Part shown: piece after piece, positions 1-8,046 of the stretch | How the letters are laid out: each line of letters opens with the position of its first letter | Numbering within the stretch: position 1 is the first letter of the stretch | Assembly: GCF_040126305.1 (NCBI RefSeq) | Contig: NZ_CP149510.1 | Location: forward strand, 2,987,001-3,051,000 | From: Pararhizobium sp. A13 | Lineage (GTDB): Bacteria; Pseudomonadota; Alphaproteobacteria; Rhizobiales; Rhizobiaceae | Direction: 5' to 3' | Length of the DNA: 64,000 nt | Translations under genes and position numbers: made by a program | Notes under the pieces: model-generated | The model's database searches: none | Told to the model about the DNA's origin: nothing | The model's input: the letters and a program-made list of their open reading frames with translations, nothing else

Positions 1-257
1 AAGCCATAGGTTAATGGCGCCCCGTATCGCGACGGATTTCAATTTAACGATTTGTTTTTTTATGATTTTTTTGATTCGGCTGCGTCAGCAGCGTCGCTGC
101 GTCGCGAATTGTTCGGTCCTCGAAACTCGATCACATCCGATGCCAGGAAAATGGGCATGCAATAAATGCTGCACTGCAGCAGCGGCATGCAGGGGTCGCG
201 TGCCGAGCGTCTACGGATACCCGCTGAGGCCTATGATGGCTAGGCGAAATTCAGGCG
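1..257. other. No gene seen at left edge
   Basis: No reading frame here looks like a rhizobial gene. The stretch is AT-rich near 40-85 and holds a small GCTGC/GCAGC hairpin near 168-184. It is bounded on the right by the terminator of the DUF1127 gene. Confidence 0.5.
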
Positions 258-293
258 AAAAAAAACGCCCGCCGGACTGAACCGGAGGGCGTT
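258..293 (-). terminator. Rho-independent terminator of the DUF1127 gene
   Basis: AACGCCC (264-270) and GGGCGTT (287-293) form a stem. An A-run at 258-265 becomes a U-run on the minus strand, so the terminator serves the minus-strand gene ending at 339. Confidence 0.85.
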
Positions 294-338
294 TGGCAGT
301 TGCGCATCAGGCCGGAAAAGCCGGCCGGCTGCGGAGAA

Positions 339-482
339 TTACCTGACTGCCTGGCGGGCAACGTACTGGATGTCGCCGCGGCCGATGCCGAGGTCGTTCA
401 GTTCGCGGTCGCTCATGCGGCCGAGTTCGTTGCAGGTCTGACGGTACTTGCGCCAATTATTGAACGAGCGAGCAATGTTCAT
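339..482 (-). CDS. DUF1127 (YjiS-like) small protein
   Basis: A 47-residue basic protein starting MNIARSFNNWRKYRQT and containing ELGRMSDRELNDLGIGRGDI, which is the DUF1127 signature (R-x-T-x-x-E-L-x-x-L-x-D-R-E-L-x-D-I-G). The start is set by GGAAAGGA eight bases upstream of ATG at 482; longer in-frame extensions lack a ribosome site. DUF1127 proteins of alphaproteobacteria are small RNA-associated regulators. In Rhodobacter one is co-transcribed with CCUCCUCCC-loop sRNAs, and two such RNAs lie just upstream here on the same strand, so a shared role in post-transcriptional control is likely but inferred. Confidence 0.9.
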   Translation of the reverse strand: MNIARSFNNWRKYRQTCNELGRMSDRELNDLGIGRGDIQYVARQAVR

Positions 483-704
483 GATGCTGGTCCTTTCCAA
501 GGTTCCTGCCAGCACCATCTGCTGGCCTTCATCTGATGGTTGGAATATACGCTGCCGGCCCCTGAAATTACAGAGACAATGCTGCATCGCACCCATGCGC
601 GAATTGCAATCCTCTTTGAGGGATTGGCCACGGTTTGACCAAATTCTGTGCGAGCGCGTGAGCGCTAAAAGAGGATGTGCTGATGCTCGGGAGGAGGAGA
701 ACGT

Positions 705-835
705 AAAAACAACGCCCGCCGGGGGAGGAGGTCCAGCGGGCGTTGCTTGTTCTGATCGGCAACTGGGAGGAGGAGAGTTACCGATCCCATCGGGGCGCGC
801 TGGGAGGAGGAGTGCGCTGCTCCGAAGTTGTCCTT
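705..835 (-). ncRNA. CCUCCUCCC-loop ('cuckoo'-type) small RNA, copy 2
   Basis: Read on the minus strand, three hairpins each show a CUCCUCC loop: GCGC-stem near 795-817, a CGGTAACT/AGTTGCCG stem near 758-784, and a GC-rich terminator stem at 711-744 followed by a U-run (705-709). The loops are complementary to Shine-Dalgarno sequences. Tandem arrangement and nearness to DUF1127 fit the alphaproteobacterial cuckoo/CcsR RNA family as I recall it. Ends are approximate; the 5' end is guessed from the hairpin boundary. Confidence 0.75.
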
Positions 836-927
836 AACATAAATCGGACTGTCGGAAATGGGTAGGGCCAATGGCGAATAGCACCTATGTCAGGCGCGCA
901 TGCCTGGCTCGTTCTTGCGACATGCTC

Positions 928-946
928 ATGCCGAATATTTCGGCAT
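928..946. repeat. Perfect inverted repeat between the two sRNAs
   Basis: ATGCCGAA-TAT-TTCGGCAT is a perfect 8-bp dyad in the 170-bp spacer between the two small RNAs. It has no T-run, so it is more likely a protein-binding site or processing hairpin than a terminator. No gene is seen in the spacer. Confidence 0.5.
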
Positions 947-1004
947 CTGCAACTTCACTATTCTTCAAGGCACCGGAATATAATGATTTTTTGGTTTCCG
1001 AAAT

Positions 1005-1130
1005 GAATAACGCCCGCTGGGGGAGGAGGTCCAGCGGGCGTCATTTACAGTGACAGGCAACTTGGGAGGAGGAGTGTTGCCCGCCTGATCGGAGCGACGC
1101 TGGGAGGAGGAGTGCGCCACTCCGAATTCT
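1005..1130 (-). ncRNA. CCUCCUCCC-loop ('cuckoo'-type) small RNA, copy 1
   Basis: A paralogue of the RNA at 705-835 with the same three-hairpin plan and the same GGGAGGAGG blocks on the plus strand (at about 1020, 1064 and 1101). The terminator stem is CGCCCGCTGG/CCAGCGGGCG (1011-1040). The minus-strand T-run after it is weaker than in copy 2, so read-through into copy 2 and the DUF1127 gene is possible. Confidence 0.72.
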
Positions 1131-1142
1131 ATGAAGCGAACC

Positions 1143-1313
1143 TCATTCGATCCGCCTGGCCTTTTCCACTTCTGAGCGGAAGCGGCTGGCCTTGCCGCTG
1201 ACGGCCCCGATCAGCTTGCGTTGATCTCGTTCCGTCTTCTTGAGTTCAATATAGGACGACACGGGCGATTTGTGCAGTGCAATATCATCATGGATGATAT
1301 GCGGATTCTGCAA
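1143..1313 (-). CDS. Small hypothetical protein, TTG start
   Basis: A 56-codon frame ending KASRFRSEVEKARRIE with rhizobial codon choice (gcc, cgc, ctg, gtc). No ATG is available in frame; the best start is TTG at 1313, preceded by AAGG at a long spacing. The product is charged and probably helical, with no recognised domain. It could also be the remnant of a longer gene. Confidence 0.4.
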   Translation of the reverse strand: MQNPHIIHDDIALHKSPVSSYIELKKTERDQRKLIGAVSGKASRFRSEVEKARRIE

Positions 1314-1488
1314 GGCCGTTCGTTCGCCTTATGCCATCTGAGATTCGCGCGAAAATCTTTACGTCGCGTTAACGATGATCATCCGTTTCCGGCTGCCCCG
1401 AGGCCTCGCGTCGTTCGCCAGACTGCTCAACTATGATTTGCCGGCGCCTATGATATGTGTAGCGGGCGAGGCGCAAGGAGGGCGGGCT

Positions 1489-2595
1489 ATGTACCGGGGG
1501 CGGATCGAGAAGGACTTCAACATCTGGGTCTCGAAGGGAATGCTCAGCGCCGATACGGCAAAGGCAATGCTTGCCGAATATGATTCACGCGAGACGGCTT
1601 TCAGTCCGGGCAGGGTTCTCTTGGTCCTGGCGGCGGTCCTTGTGTCGGCTGCCATACTTCTACTGGTCGCGGCCAATTGGGAGGCGATTCCCCGCCTTGT
1701 CCGCGTCGGCGGCATCGTCGTCCTCATCTGGGCCTTCTATCTGTCGGCTGCCTTGTGCCTGGGGCGCGGTTGGCGCGGCATGGGTGCCGCCTTTCTTGTT
1801 TTGGGAACCATGACTTTCGGCGGCGCGATCGCGCTAGTCGGGCAGATGTATCATTTGTCCGGCGACGCCGCCGACGCCCTGCTGGTCTGGTTCGCAGCCG
1901 CCTGTGTCGCGGCGCTTGCCTTCCGTTCGGCGGCTCTCTCGGTGATCTCAGGCTTTCTGGCCTGGGCCGTGTTCGGCCAGTTGCTGATGGACAATGACGC
2001 CAGCTTCGAGGGCAATGGCTATATCTATCTCATTCCGGGGCTGATCGTCGTCGTGATCGCGCTGGTTCGCTATACCAATGCCGGTGCGGCCCGGCATCTC
2101 GCCTATTTGCTTGCCTTGGCCTGGCTCGGCTGGCTCTATCTCGAGCTGCCGGAAATCTGGCTTGCCGCCGCTCTTTTCGGTCTTGGCCTGCTGGCGTTCC
2201 TGATTGTCAGCCTGCCTGCTTCGCCGCTCTTTCGCTTTGCCCGGGATGCTGGCGCTGCGCCCGCTTTCTACAGCTTCGCGCTGGCGATCCTGGGGCTCGC
2301 GGCCTTGCATACGGAGATCGATGGGCTTGGCCAGGAGGTCGCGATCGGGGCGACGACGCTCGGCGTCGCTTTGGGCGGCATTGCTATTGCCGGCCGGCTG
2401 AACGGCGCTGTCCGTTTCCTCGGCTACGCGGTCTTTGCCACCGAAACCCTCTATCTGGCCTTCGAAACGCTGGGCAGCATCCTCGGCACATCCGGTTTCT
2501 TCCTGATTTCCGGTGTCGTTGTCGGTCTGATCGCCTGGCTGGTGATCCGTCTGGAAAAGCGGCTCGGGGCGCAAACAGCAGGGGAAGGAGCGTAG
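1489..2595 (+). CDS. DUF2157 integral membrane protein
   Basis: A 368-residue protein with a short cytoplasmic N-terminus (about residues 1-40, containing SKGMLSADTAKAMLAEYDSR, typical of the DUF2157 N-terminal helix) followed by roughly ten hydrophobic helices from residue 43 (VLLVLAAVLVSAAILLLVAANW). Start chosen at ATG 1489 because AAGGAGGG lies at 1476-1483; the frame is open further upstream without a ribosome site. The next gene follows after one base, so the two are co-translated. Function of the family is unknown. Confidence 0.88.
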   Translation: MYRGRIEKDFNIWVSKGMLSADTAKAMLAEYDSRETAFSPGRVLLVLAAVLVSAAILLLVAANWEAIPRLVRVGGIVVLIWAFYLSAALCLGRGWRGMGAAFLVLGTMTFGGAIALVGQMYHLSGDAADALLVWFAAACVAALAFRSAALSVISGFLAWAVFGQLLMDNDASFEGNGYIYLIPGLIVVVIALVRYTNAGAARHLAYLLALAWLGWLYLELPEIWLAAALFGLGLLAFLIVSLPASPLFRFARDAGAAPAFYSFALAILGLAALHTEIDGLGQEVAIGATTLGVALGGIAIAGRLNGAVRFLGYAVFATETLYLAFETLGSILGTSGFFLISGVVVGLIAWLVIRLEKRLGAQTAGEGA

Positions 2596-2596
2596 T

Positions 2597-3172
2597 ATGG
2601 GCAACAATCTTCGTCCTCTGATTGCGGCCATCATTGTGGCACTGCTGCAGACGGCTTTCCTCGGCTATATGATCGAAAGCCGCGCCTCGATCCTGCGCGA
2701 CGGCGTCGATGTCGTGCTGAAGACCGTGCCGGTCGATCCACGCGATCTGCTGCGCGGCGACTATGTCATTCTCGCCTATGACATATCGAGTATTCCCGCT
2801 GAAAAGATCACCGGCGGCTTCCCCGGTGAGGCGACCGACGCGCAGATATCCGTGCGTCTGGAGAAACAGCCGGACGGTTTCTGGGGGGTATCGGAAGCAT
2901 CTTTCGGTCCACTTGCGCCGAAAGACGGCAGCGTGATCGCGCGCAGCGCTCCATTCTACTTCTATCCGACGCCCGACGGTCCTCCATCCTCCTTGAATGT
3001 CGAATACGGCATCGAACGTTATTATGTGCCGGAAGGCGAGGGCAGGGTGCTGGAGGAGGCGCGCAACGCCAGCGCCCTCGCCGTGACCGCAAGCGTCTCC
3101 GGCGATGGCGGCATGCAGATCCGCTCGATCTCGATCGATGGAAAATCGCTCTATGAAGAGCCACTTTATTGA
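2597..3172 (+). CDS. GDYXXLXY domain protein
   Basis: A 191-residue protein with an N-terminal signal-anchor (residues 7-27, LIAAIIVALLQTAFLGYMI) and the name-giving motif in LLRGDYVILAYDIS at about residues 52-65, preceded by VDPRD. The rest is predicted periplasmic beta structure. It begins one base after the DUF2157 stop, with AAGGAG lying inside the upstream gene's end. The DUF2157-GDYXXLXY pair recurs in proteobacteria and probably forms one membrane complex of unknown role. Confidence 0.88.
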   Translation: MGNNLRPLIAAIIVALLQTAFLGYMIESRASILRDGVDVVLKTVPVDPRDLLRGDYVILAYDISSIPAEKITGGFPGEATDAQISVRLEKQPDGFWGVSEASFGPLAPKDGSVIARSAPFYFYPTPDGPPSSLNVEYGIERYYVPEGEGRVLEEARNASALAVTASVSGDGGMQIRSISIDGKSLYEEPLY

Positions 3173-3231
3173 TCTCAAACAGCAGGCTTGTCCGGCAAGT
3201 GACAAGAACACGACAAGAGCCGCATTTTTCC

Positions 3232-3260
3232 TTTGATCCGTTGCAAACGGGTGATATAGA
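3232..3260 (+). promoter_or_regulatory. Promoter of the interrupted tRNA-Leu
   Basis: TTTGAT (3232-3237), a 17-base spacer and TATAGA (3255-3260), about 100 bases before the tRNA 5' end. With the prophage in place, transcription from it would run into the phage left end. Confidence 0.5.
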
Positions 3261-3364
3261 GACGCCGCGCTCGGGAACGCCCTGAACCCGGCGCAGAATG
3301 TGTTGCGGCTCTTATCCGCGATTTCTTCTGTGCCGATGTGAGCAGGCGCTGCGGTTTTCTGAAC

Positions 3365-3405
<41 letters not shown>

Positions 3406-3420
3406 ACCTGTATTTTCCAT

Positions 3421-3432
3421 TCGATAACGAAG
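3421..3432. promoter_or_regulatory. Operator-like motif copy (TCGATAACGAAG)
   Basis: Half-perfect copy of the prophage palindrome, 16 bp inside attL. It may sit in the integrase-binding arm region rather than a promoter. Confidence 0.5.
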
Positions 3433-3473
3433 CCAATAATCTCAGGAGCTTAGCAGTTTCTGGGATTTTTCCT

Positions 3474-3515
3474 TTGACAAATATCTACGTTATCGTAGAA
3501 GTCACGTTAACGGAG
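3474..3515 (+). promoter_or_regulatory. Promoter with embedded and adjacent operators
   Basis: TTGACA (3474-3479), a 16-base spacer and TAGAAG (3496-3501). The perfect palindrome CTACGTTATCGTAG (3485-3498) fills the spacer and touches the -10 box, and a second copy CACGTTAACGGAG follows at 3503-3515. This is the only host-type promoter seen ahead of the leader peptide and phage RNA polymerase, so a repressor bound here would silence the whole lytic programme. Confidence 0.65.
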
Positions 3516-3538
3516 TGACATTCAAATAGGAGCTAAGC

Positions 3539-3673
3539 ATGCCCGAAGTCCTTGTGTTTGCCCTGCAATTGCTGGGGTGGCTCGTGGTGACCCTGTCACT
3601 CCTGGGGATGACCTTGGTGCCATTGATGAAATTCGCAGAGGTTCTCTGGAAGCAACGGCAAGACCGCAGATGA
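3539..3673 (+). CDS. 44-residue single-pass membrane peptide
   Basis: MPEVLVFALQLLGWLVVTLS begins a peptide with one hydrophobic helix (residues 4-31) and a basic C-terminal tail ending KQRQDRR. AGGAG lies eight bases before ATG 3539. It is the first gene after attL, transcribed from the operator-bearing promoter and followed by a terminator hairpin before the RNA polymerase. No homologue recognised; a small membrane-active or regulatory leader peptide is possible. Confidence 0.65.
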   Translation: MPEVLVFALQLLGWLVVTLSLLGMTLVPLMKFAEVLWKQRQDRR

Positions 3674-3686
3674 CGACGATAACGCA

Positions 3687-3728
3687 GGGAAACTGAGGTG
3701 TCTAAGACCTTGGTTTCCCTATTATTTT
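3687..3728 (+). terminator. Terminator/attenuator between leader peptide and RNA polymerase
   Basis: GGGAAAC (3687-3693) pairs with GTTTCCC (3713-3719), extended inward by GAGGT/ACCTT with one mismatch between the blocks, followed by TATTATTTT. It would limit read-through from the leader promoter into the polymerase gene. Confidence 0.7.
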
Positions 3729-3737
3729 CTCTAAACG

Positions 3738-3781
3738 CCTCCGATAACGGAGGGATTACCCCTCCATACAGCACATACGAA
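3738..3781 (+). promoter_or_regulatory. Operator palindrome plus candidate phage-polymerase promoter, copy 1
   Basis: CCTCCG-ATAA-CGGAGG (3738-3753) is a perfect 6-bp dyad. It runs into ATTACCCCTCCATACAG (3755-3771) and ATACGAA. The 34 bases 3748-3781 are identical to 6307-6340, and the 17-base core recurs at 15603. Positions before and after the polymerase gene and before the structural genes fit promoters read by the phage polymerase; this is inferred from repetition and placement only. Confidence 0.6.
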
Positions 3782-3809
3782 CAACTTCAGCGCCACCGAT
3801 GAGGCCCGA

Positions 3810-6293
3810 ATGACTGACCTATACCAGACCGAAATCGCCCTTGAGGAAGAAGCTCGGGGCTTGACCATCCAGAGGTTCCATAAAGATCACTTAAAGGGAA
3901 CCTTAGAGGAAACCTTCAGTGAAACCTTTCTTGGTTCTCATCTCATTGGAAACTATCTCATTCCTTACACTCAGGGTATCTCTGAGTGGCTCAAGGCTTC
4001 GAATACAGGCAAGGCAGGAAGGCGCAGTCGAGCTGCTGTCTTGATCGAGAAAGTCGATCCGGCGCTCCTCGCCTTCCTGATGCTCAAAGCGATCCTCAAC
4101 AAGGTTGGCGTCTACCACGAGGGCAAGCCTTGCTCGTTCACCGGCCTCACGATCTACGGCGGCGGTCTCATCCATGATGAGCTGCGGCTGCGTGAGTTCG
4201 ACGCCGAGCACACCAAGCTGTCCCGTCGCATCCATGCCGACTTCAACAGCCGTGAACTCACCCGCGAGAAACGCGAGGAGTACATGCAGAAGACGTTCGC
4301 CAAGCACGACATGGAATGGTCTATCTGGTCCAAGACCGAGATGGTCCAAGTCGGTACGGCGCTCCTGGATGTCTTCCGAGCGGTGACCGGCGACATCGAG
4401 ATCATCACCGAGGGTTCCGGCAAGGCCAAGCGAGACATCGTCCAACCGTCCCTGGGGCTCCTCCAGGCGGTCGAGATGACATCTGACCATTGCGAGGCGA
4501 TGTTCACCACCTACTTCCCCACGGTGATCCCTCCGAAGCCCTGGTCCGCTGAGACCCTGGAGACGGGCGGCTATCACAGCCACCACGTCACGCCCTATCC
4601 CTTGGTGAAGGCGTCGAAGAAGACCTACCGCTCGATCCTCAAGGCTCGGGTGGCGGATGGCTCAGTGGATCGCGTCCTGCGTTCCATCAACGGCCTCCAG
4701 GAAACCAAGTGGGCGGTCAACGTCCGCGCCCTCGACGCAATCGAGGCGGTCTACGCTCGCAACATTCCGTGCGGCAAGCTCCCCCGAGCAGACCGAAAGG
4801 TTCCCGATCCGGCCCCGTTGTCCCTCGAAGGGCTCGACGCGGATCACCCCGACGTTAAGGCGTATCGCGTGTATTGCTTCGGCATCCACGAGAACAACCG
4901 CCGCATCATCGGCAAACGGGTCATGGCGCAACGCGCTTTCCACCTCGCCAGGAAGTTCTCGCAGTACGACGCGATCTACTTCCCCCACGATCTCGACAGC
5001 CGGGGCAGGGCATATCCCAAGCCCTCCGGTCTAAACCCTCAAGGACCCGACTATGTCAAAGGCATCCTTCACTTTGCAGAAGGCAAAACTCTCGGATCAC
5101 GTGGTCTCTACTGGCTGGGTGTGCACGGTGCTAACTGTTTTGGGAAAGACAAGCTACCTCTGGACGAACGCGCGGACTGGGCAAAGGACAATACACAGCT
5201 CGCCCAATCTGTGGCCCGGAACCCACTTCAAGACCTCTCGTGGACACGATGTGATAACCCTGTCCAATTCCTTGCGTGGTGCTTCGAATGGGCGGAAGCC
5301 CACTCCCTCAAAGACCCAGCCTCGTATCGGTCGCGGCTCCATGTAGACCTCGACGCAACATGCTCGGGCCTCCAGCACTTCTCGGCCATGCTCCGGGACA
5401 AGGTCGGCGGCTTCCACGTCAACATGGTTCCCAACGATGTCCGCCAGGATGTCTACGGGGCAGTCGCGTCGGTCGCCCTGGAGATGATCCAGAACGAACC
5501 CGATGAGGAGAAGGTTGCCCTGGCGAAAGCATGGCTGGACTTCGGGATGACCCGCAGCACCACCAAGCGATCGGTCATGGTCAAGCCCTACGCCGGGACC
5601 CGCATGTCCTGTACCGGATACGTCTCCGAAGCCGTCGAGGAAGCCCTGAAAGACGGGGTCGCCCTGCCGGTTCCTCGGGAGATGATGTGGGAGTTCAAAA
5701 TGTACGGCGCTGACAAGGTCTGGAAGGCTATCCCAAAGGTAGTCGTCGCAGCCGATGGTGCCATGCAGTGGCTTATGGCCGTGTCCCGCCTCGTCGGCCG
5801 GTCGCAGCCGAAGGAACGCCGTATCGAGTGGAACACACCGCTGGGCCTCCCGGTCCATCAGTACAAATTCGACACCCGCTCCCGCCGTATCGAGACCTTC
5901 TTCGATGGTGCCCGTATCCAACCGCGCATCACCGAGGACCTCGACACCCTCGATCCCCGACAGATGGCAACCTCGGTTGCCCCGTCGTTTGTCCATTCGC
6001 TCGACGCTTGCCACCTCCAGGCAACCGTCAGTGCCGCGATGGATGCAGGTATGGAACACTTCGCCGCTGTCCATGACAGCTTCGGGGTCCATGCTTGCGA
6101 TGTCGAGCAGTTCACCCGGATCATCCGTGAAGCCTTCGTGCAGATGTACGAGGCGCACGATGTCCTGGCCGAGTTCCTCGAAACCGCCATGCCGCTGATT
6201 GCCGCCGACCTCCGCGAGGAGATACCGGCGATGCCAGCAAGGGGCTCCCTGGACCTCCGGGGAATCCTCGAAAATCAGTTCTTCTTTAGCTGA
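3810..6293 (+). CDS. T7-type single-subunit DNA-directed RNA polymerase
   Basis: An 827-residue polymerase, close to the 883 of T7 gp1. Landmarks in order: the DxxGR motif in HDLDSRGRAYP (about residue 395), catalytic Asp in VDLDATCSGLQHFS (about 513), the Lys/Tyr motif in RSVMVKPYAGT (about 586), and the second catalytic Asp in VHDSFGVHA (about 753); it ends with the characteristic aromatic FFFS tail. ATG 3810 has GAGG seven bases upstream. It transcribes the middle and late genes after host polymerase makes it. In the lysogen its expression must be off, and the operator-bearing promoter upstream is the probable control point. Confidence 0.97.
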   Translation: MTDLYQTEIALEEEARGLTIQRFHKDHLKGTLEETFSETFLGSHLIGNYLIPYTQGISEWLKASNTGKAGRRSRAAVLIEKVDPALLAFLMLKAILNKVGVYHEGKPCSFTGLTIYGGGLIHDELRLREFDAEHTKLSRRIHADFNSRELTREKREEYMQKTFAKHDMEWSIWSKTEMVQVGTALLDVFRAVTGDIEIITEGSGKAKRDIVQPSLGLLQAVEMTSDHCEAMFTTYFPTVIPPKPWSAETLETGGYHSHHVTPYPLVKASKKTYRSILKARVADGSVDRVLRSINGLQETKWAVNVRALDAIEAVYARNIPCGKLPRADRKVPDPAPLSLEGLDADHPDVKAYRVYCFGIHENNRRIIGKRVMAQRAFHLARKFSQYDAIYFPHDLDSRGRAYPKPSGLNPQGPDYVKGILHFAEGKTLGSRGLYWLGVHGANCFGKDKLPLDERADWAKDNTQLAQSVARNPLQDLSWTRCDNPVQFLAWCFEWAEAHSLKDPASYRSRLHVDLDATCSGLQHFSAMLRDKVGGFHVNMVPNDVRQDVYGAVASVALEMIQNEPDEEKVALAKAWLDFGMTRSTTKRSVMVKPYAGTRMSCTGYVSEAVEEALKDGVALPVPREMMWEFKMYGADKVWKAIPKVVVAADGAMQWLMAVSRLVGRSQPKERRIEWNTPLGLPVHQYKFDTRSRRIETFFDGARIQPRITEDLDTLDPRQMATSVAPSFVHSLDACHLQATVSAAMDAGMEHFAAVHDSFGVHACDVEQFTRIIREAFVQMYEAHDVLAEFLETAMPLIAADLREEIPAMPARGSLDLRGILENQFFFS

Positions 6294-6297
6294 TTAT

Positions 6298-6340
6298 CTC
6301 CGTTATCGGAGGGATTACCCCTCCATACAGCACATACGAA
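6298..6340 (+). promoter_or_regulatory. Operator palindrome plus candidate phage-polymerase promoter, copy 2
   Basis: CTCCG-TTAT-CGGAG (6298-6311) then ATTACCCCTCCATACAG (6314-6330), directly after the polymerase stop and ahead of the DNA metabolism genes, where T7 class II promoters lie. Confidence 0.6.
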
Positions 6341-6366
6341 ACTCCCTCCAGATCGAAAGCGATCCC

Positions 6367-6609
6367 ATGAATATCATTCGCATCCTCAAGGCTATCTACC
6401 GCCACTACACCACGCCGACCACGACCAAGGCCCTCGGCGGTCTCGATAAGTCCCTGAAGAAGCTCCGCGCAGCGTCGGCACAGCACAACCGTCGCCACCT
6501 CACGGCCAACCGGTTGATCGAGGCGTTTACCCTTGCCTCTGAGCAGGAAGCTGCCCAGCGCGACCGCGCCCTCCGTGTCTCCGAGCGTCTTGAAGACCTC
6601 GTCGCCTGA
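6367..6609 (+). CDS. Hypothetical phage protein (80 aa)
   Basis: A small basic helical protein starting MNIIRILKAIYRHYTT with an acidic end (SERLEDLVA). It lies between the polymerase and the ssDNA-binding protein, a spot where T7 relatives carry small host-takeover proteins. The ribosome site is poor, and a longer upstream extension overlapping the polymerase is unlikely because it would cover the promoter repeat. No homologue recognised. Confidence 0.6.
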   Translation: MNIIRILKAIYRHYTTPTTTKALGGLDKSLKKLRAASAQHNRRHLTANRLIEAFTLASEQEAAQRDRALRVSERLEDLVA

Positions 6610-6639
6610 TCCCTCCCTATACCGAACTTTTTTCAAATA

Positions 6640-6655
6640 CCTCCGATAACGAAGG
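6640..6655. promoter_or_regulatory. Operator-like motif copy (CCTCCGATAACGAAGG)
   Basis: Near-perfect dyad with one mismatched pair. Its right arm (GAAGG) doubles as the ribosome site of the gene starting at 6667, so it could act as DNA operator or as an mRNA hairpin over the ribosome site. Confidence 0.5.
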
Positions 6656-6666
6656 AAATACCCTAC

Positions 6667-6897
6667 ATGACGCCTACCTCCCAGATGCGCACGATCCGTT
6701 CCAACACCCGCTACGTTGAGGCTTCGGTCCACTACAACCGCCGCAAGTTCGACAAGAAGTTCGAGATCGTCGCCCGTCTCTATGACGACGCCCTGGAGGA
6801 CCTCGGGGTCACCATTGGTGGCGAAGTCGTCCTGGATGTCCGCGAGGATCGCCACGACGCCCTCGAAGCCGTCCGCTTCTTCCGCAACCAGGGTTGA
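6667..6897 (+). CDS. Hypothetical phage protein (76 aa)
   Basis: Starts MTPTSQMRTIRSNTRYVEAS; basic N-terminal half, acidic C-terminal half with GGEVVLDVREDRHDAL. AAGGAA precedes ATG 6667 by about ten bases and is part of an operator-like motif. Codon use matches the phage genes around it. Function unknown. Confidence 0.65.
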   Translation: MTPTSQMRTIRSNTRYVEASVHYNRRKFDKKFEIVARLYDDALEDLGVTIGGEVVLDVREDRHDALEAVRFFRNQG

Positions 6898-6901
6898 TCC
6901 G

Positions 6902-7180
6902 ATGAGAGCACGACGCTGCACTGGCTGTGGTGACCGGTTCTACGTGAACCCGGATGCACCCTCAGATACCTGCCAGGATTGCTCGGGGGATTTCGATCCC
7001 TCGGCGCAAGCCAAACAAGACGCCGAAAACATTGCCCGAGTGAATGACGCTCGGGTCCTGGGACGGCGCAAGCAGACGGTGGACCTCAACACCCTCCGTC
7101 AGGCCCAGGCCGAAGCAACCGCCGACGCCCAGGCCGAAGCCGGGAAGGCCACGAGGGGCAAGAAGGTCAATGACCAGTAA
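6902..7180 (+). CDS. Small zinc-ribbon protein
   Basis: A 92-residue protein with CTGC (residues 6-9) and CQDC (about 26-29), a four-Cys zinc knuckle, then a long Ala/Gln-rich helix with DAQAEA repeats and a Lys-rich end. ATG 6902 follows the previous stop by four bases. It overlaps the next gene by 11 bases, so translation is coupled. Possibly a nucleic-acid or host-polymerase-binding adaptor; no family recognised. Confidence 0.65.
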   Translation: MRARRCTGCGDRFYVNPDAPSDTCQDCSGDFDPSAQAKQDAENIARVNDARVLGRRKQTVDLNTLRQAQAEATADAQAEAGKATRGKKVNDQ

Positions 7181-7433
7181 GCTGCCCTTCTACGTCATCC
7201 ACCCGGATAACTCCTTCCATTTCACTGACTATCCCGACGACCTCGTAGACCTGATCTCCGAGCAGAACACCGTGGATACCGATCAGACCTTCACCGAAGC
7301 GCTCCGGGATGACTGGAGCGACGAGGACCTACGCCTTGAAGCCTTCGGACCGCATTTCACCGAAGAAACCCTCAAGGACACACTCGATCTCTGCGAAGCG
7401 GTCGAGGCAATGAACAAAGGCTACATTCTCTAA
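7170..7433 (+). CDS. Hypothetical acidic phage protein (87 aa)
   Basis: MTSKLPFYVIHPDNSFHFTD opens an acidic protein (many Asp/Glu, e.g. ALRDDWSDEDLRLEAF). Acidic small proteins in this T7 position sometimes mimic DNA or bind host enzymes, but nothing specific identifies it. It overlaps the zinc-ribbon gene and ends one base before the ssDNA-binding protein. Confidence 0.6.
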   Translation: MTSKLPFYVIHPDNSFHFTDYPDDLVDLISEQNTVDTDQTFTEALRDDWSDEDLRLEAFGPHFTEETLKDTLDLCEAVEAMNKGYIL

Positions 7434-7434
7434 A

Positions 7435-8046
7435 ATGGCAAATCTCGTAATGACATCCGCTCGGGGTGTCGCAGTTTATCCGGCGCTGAATCGTCCGGAC
7501 ACCAAATTCGATGAACTCGGTCAGTACAAAGCCGACGTGAAGCTGTCCGCCGAAGACGCGGCTCCGCTCATTTCGAAGATCCAGGCAGTCGCCAAGGAAC
7601 ACATGGGCAAGGTTATGCCCAAGGCCAAGAACTCGTGCTTCGAGGCTGTTCTGAATGACGAGGGAGAGGAAACGGGCGAAGTCCTGTTCAAAATCCGCGT
7701 CAAGAACAAGCTCCGCAAGTCCGATGGCAAGCTCTGGGACCGCCGACCGCTGATCATCGACGCCAAGAAGAATGACCTCCCGGTGGCTGTCGCCATTTGG
7801 GGCGGCACCACGATGCGGGTGCAATTCGAGGTCTACCCGTGGAACACGGGGGCCAAGAAGGGCCTCTCGCTTCAGCCAATCATGGTCCAGGTCATCGACC
7901 TCGTGACCGGTGGTGGCCGTGGTGACGCGAACGCCTTCGATGAAGAAGACGGTTATGAGGCTGAGGAGGAAGCTCCGGCCGACAAGAACGGCTTCGACAA
8001 CGAAGACGATGATGCAACCCCTGACACGGGCAATGACGACTACTAA
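7435..8046 (+). CDS. Single-stranded DNA-binding protein (T7 gp2.5-like)
   Basis: A 203-residue protein (T7 gp2.5 is 232) with an OB-fold-like body (VAVYPALNRPDTKFDELGQY; FKIRVKNKLR) and a strongly acidic tail ending in an aromatic residue (EDDDATPDTGNDDY), the hallmark that lets gp2.5 contact polymerase and helicase. It coats single strands at the fork. It overlaps the endonuclease I gene by 14 bases, as expected for a co-translated replication block. Confidence 0.88.
   Translation: MANLVMTSARGVAVYPALNRPDTKFDELGQYKADVKLSAEDAAPLISKIQAVAKEHMGKVMPKAKNSCFEAVLNDEGEETGEVLFKIRVKNKLRKSDGKLWDRRPLIIDAKKNDLPVAVAIWGGTTMRVQFEVYPWNTGAKKGLSLQPIMVQVIDLVTGGGRGDANAFDEEDGYEAEEEAPADKNGFDNEDDDATPDTGNDDY

Noticed and set aside
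705..1130. CRISPR-like spaced GGGAGGAGG repeats
   Set aside because: Repeat units are short, lie in hairpin loops and have irregular spacing; they are the loops of two small RNAs.
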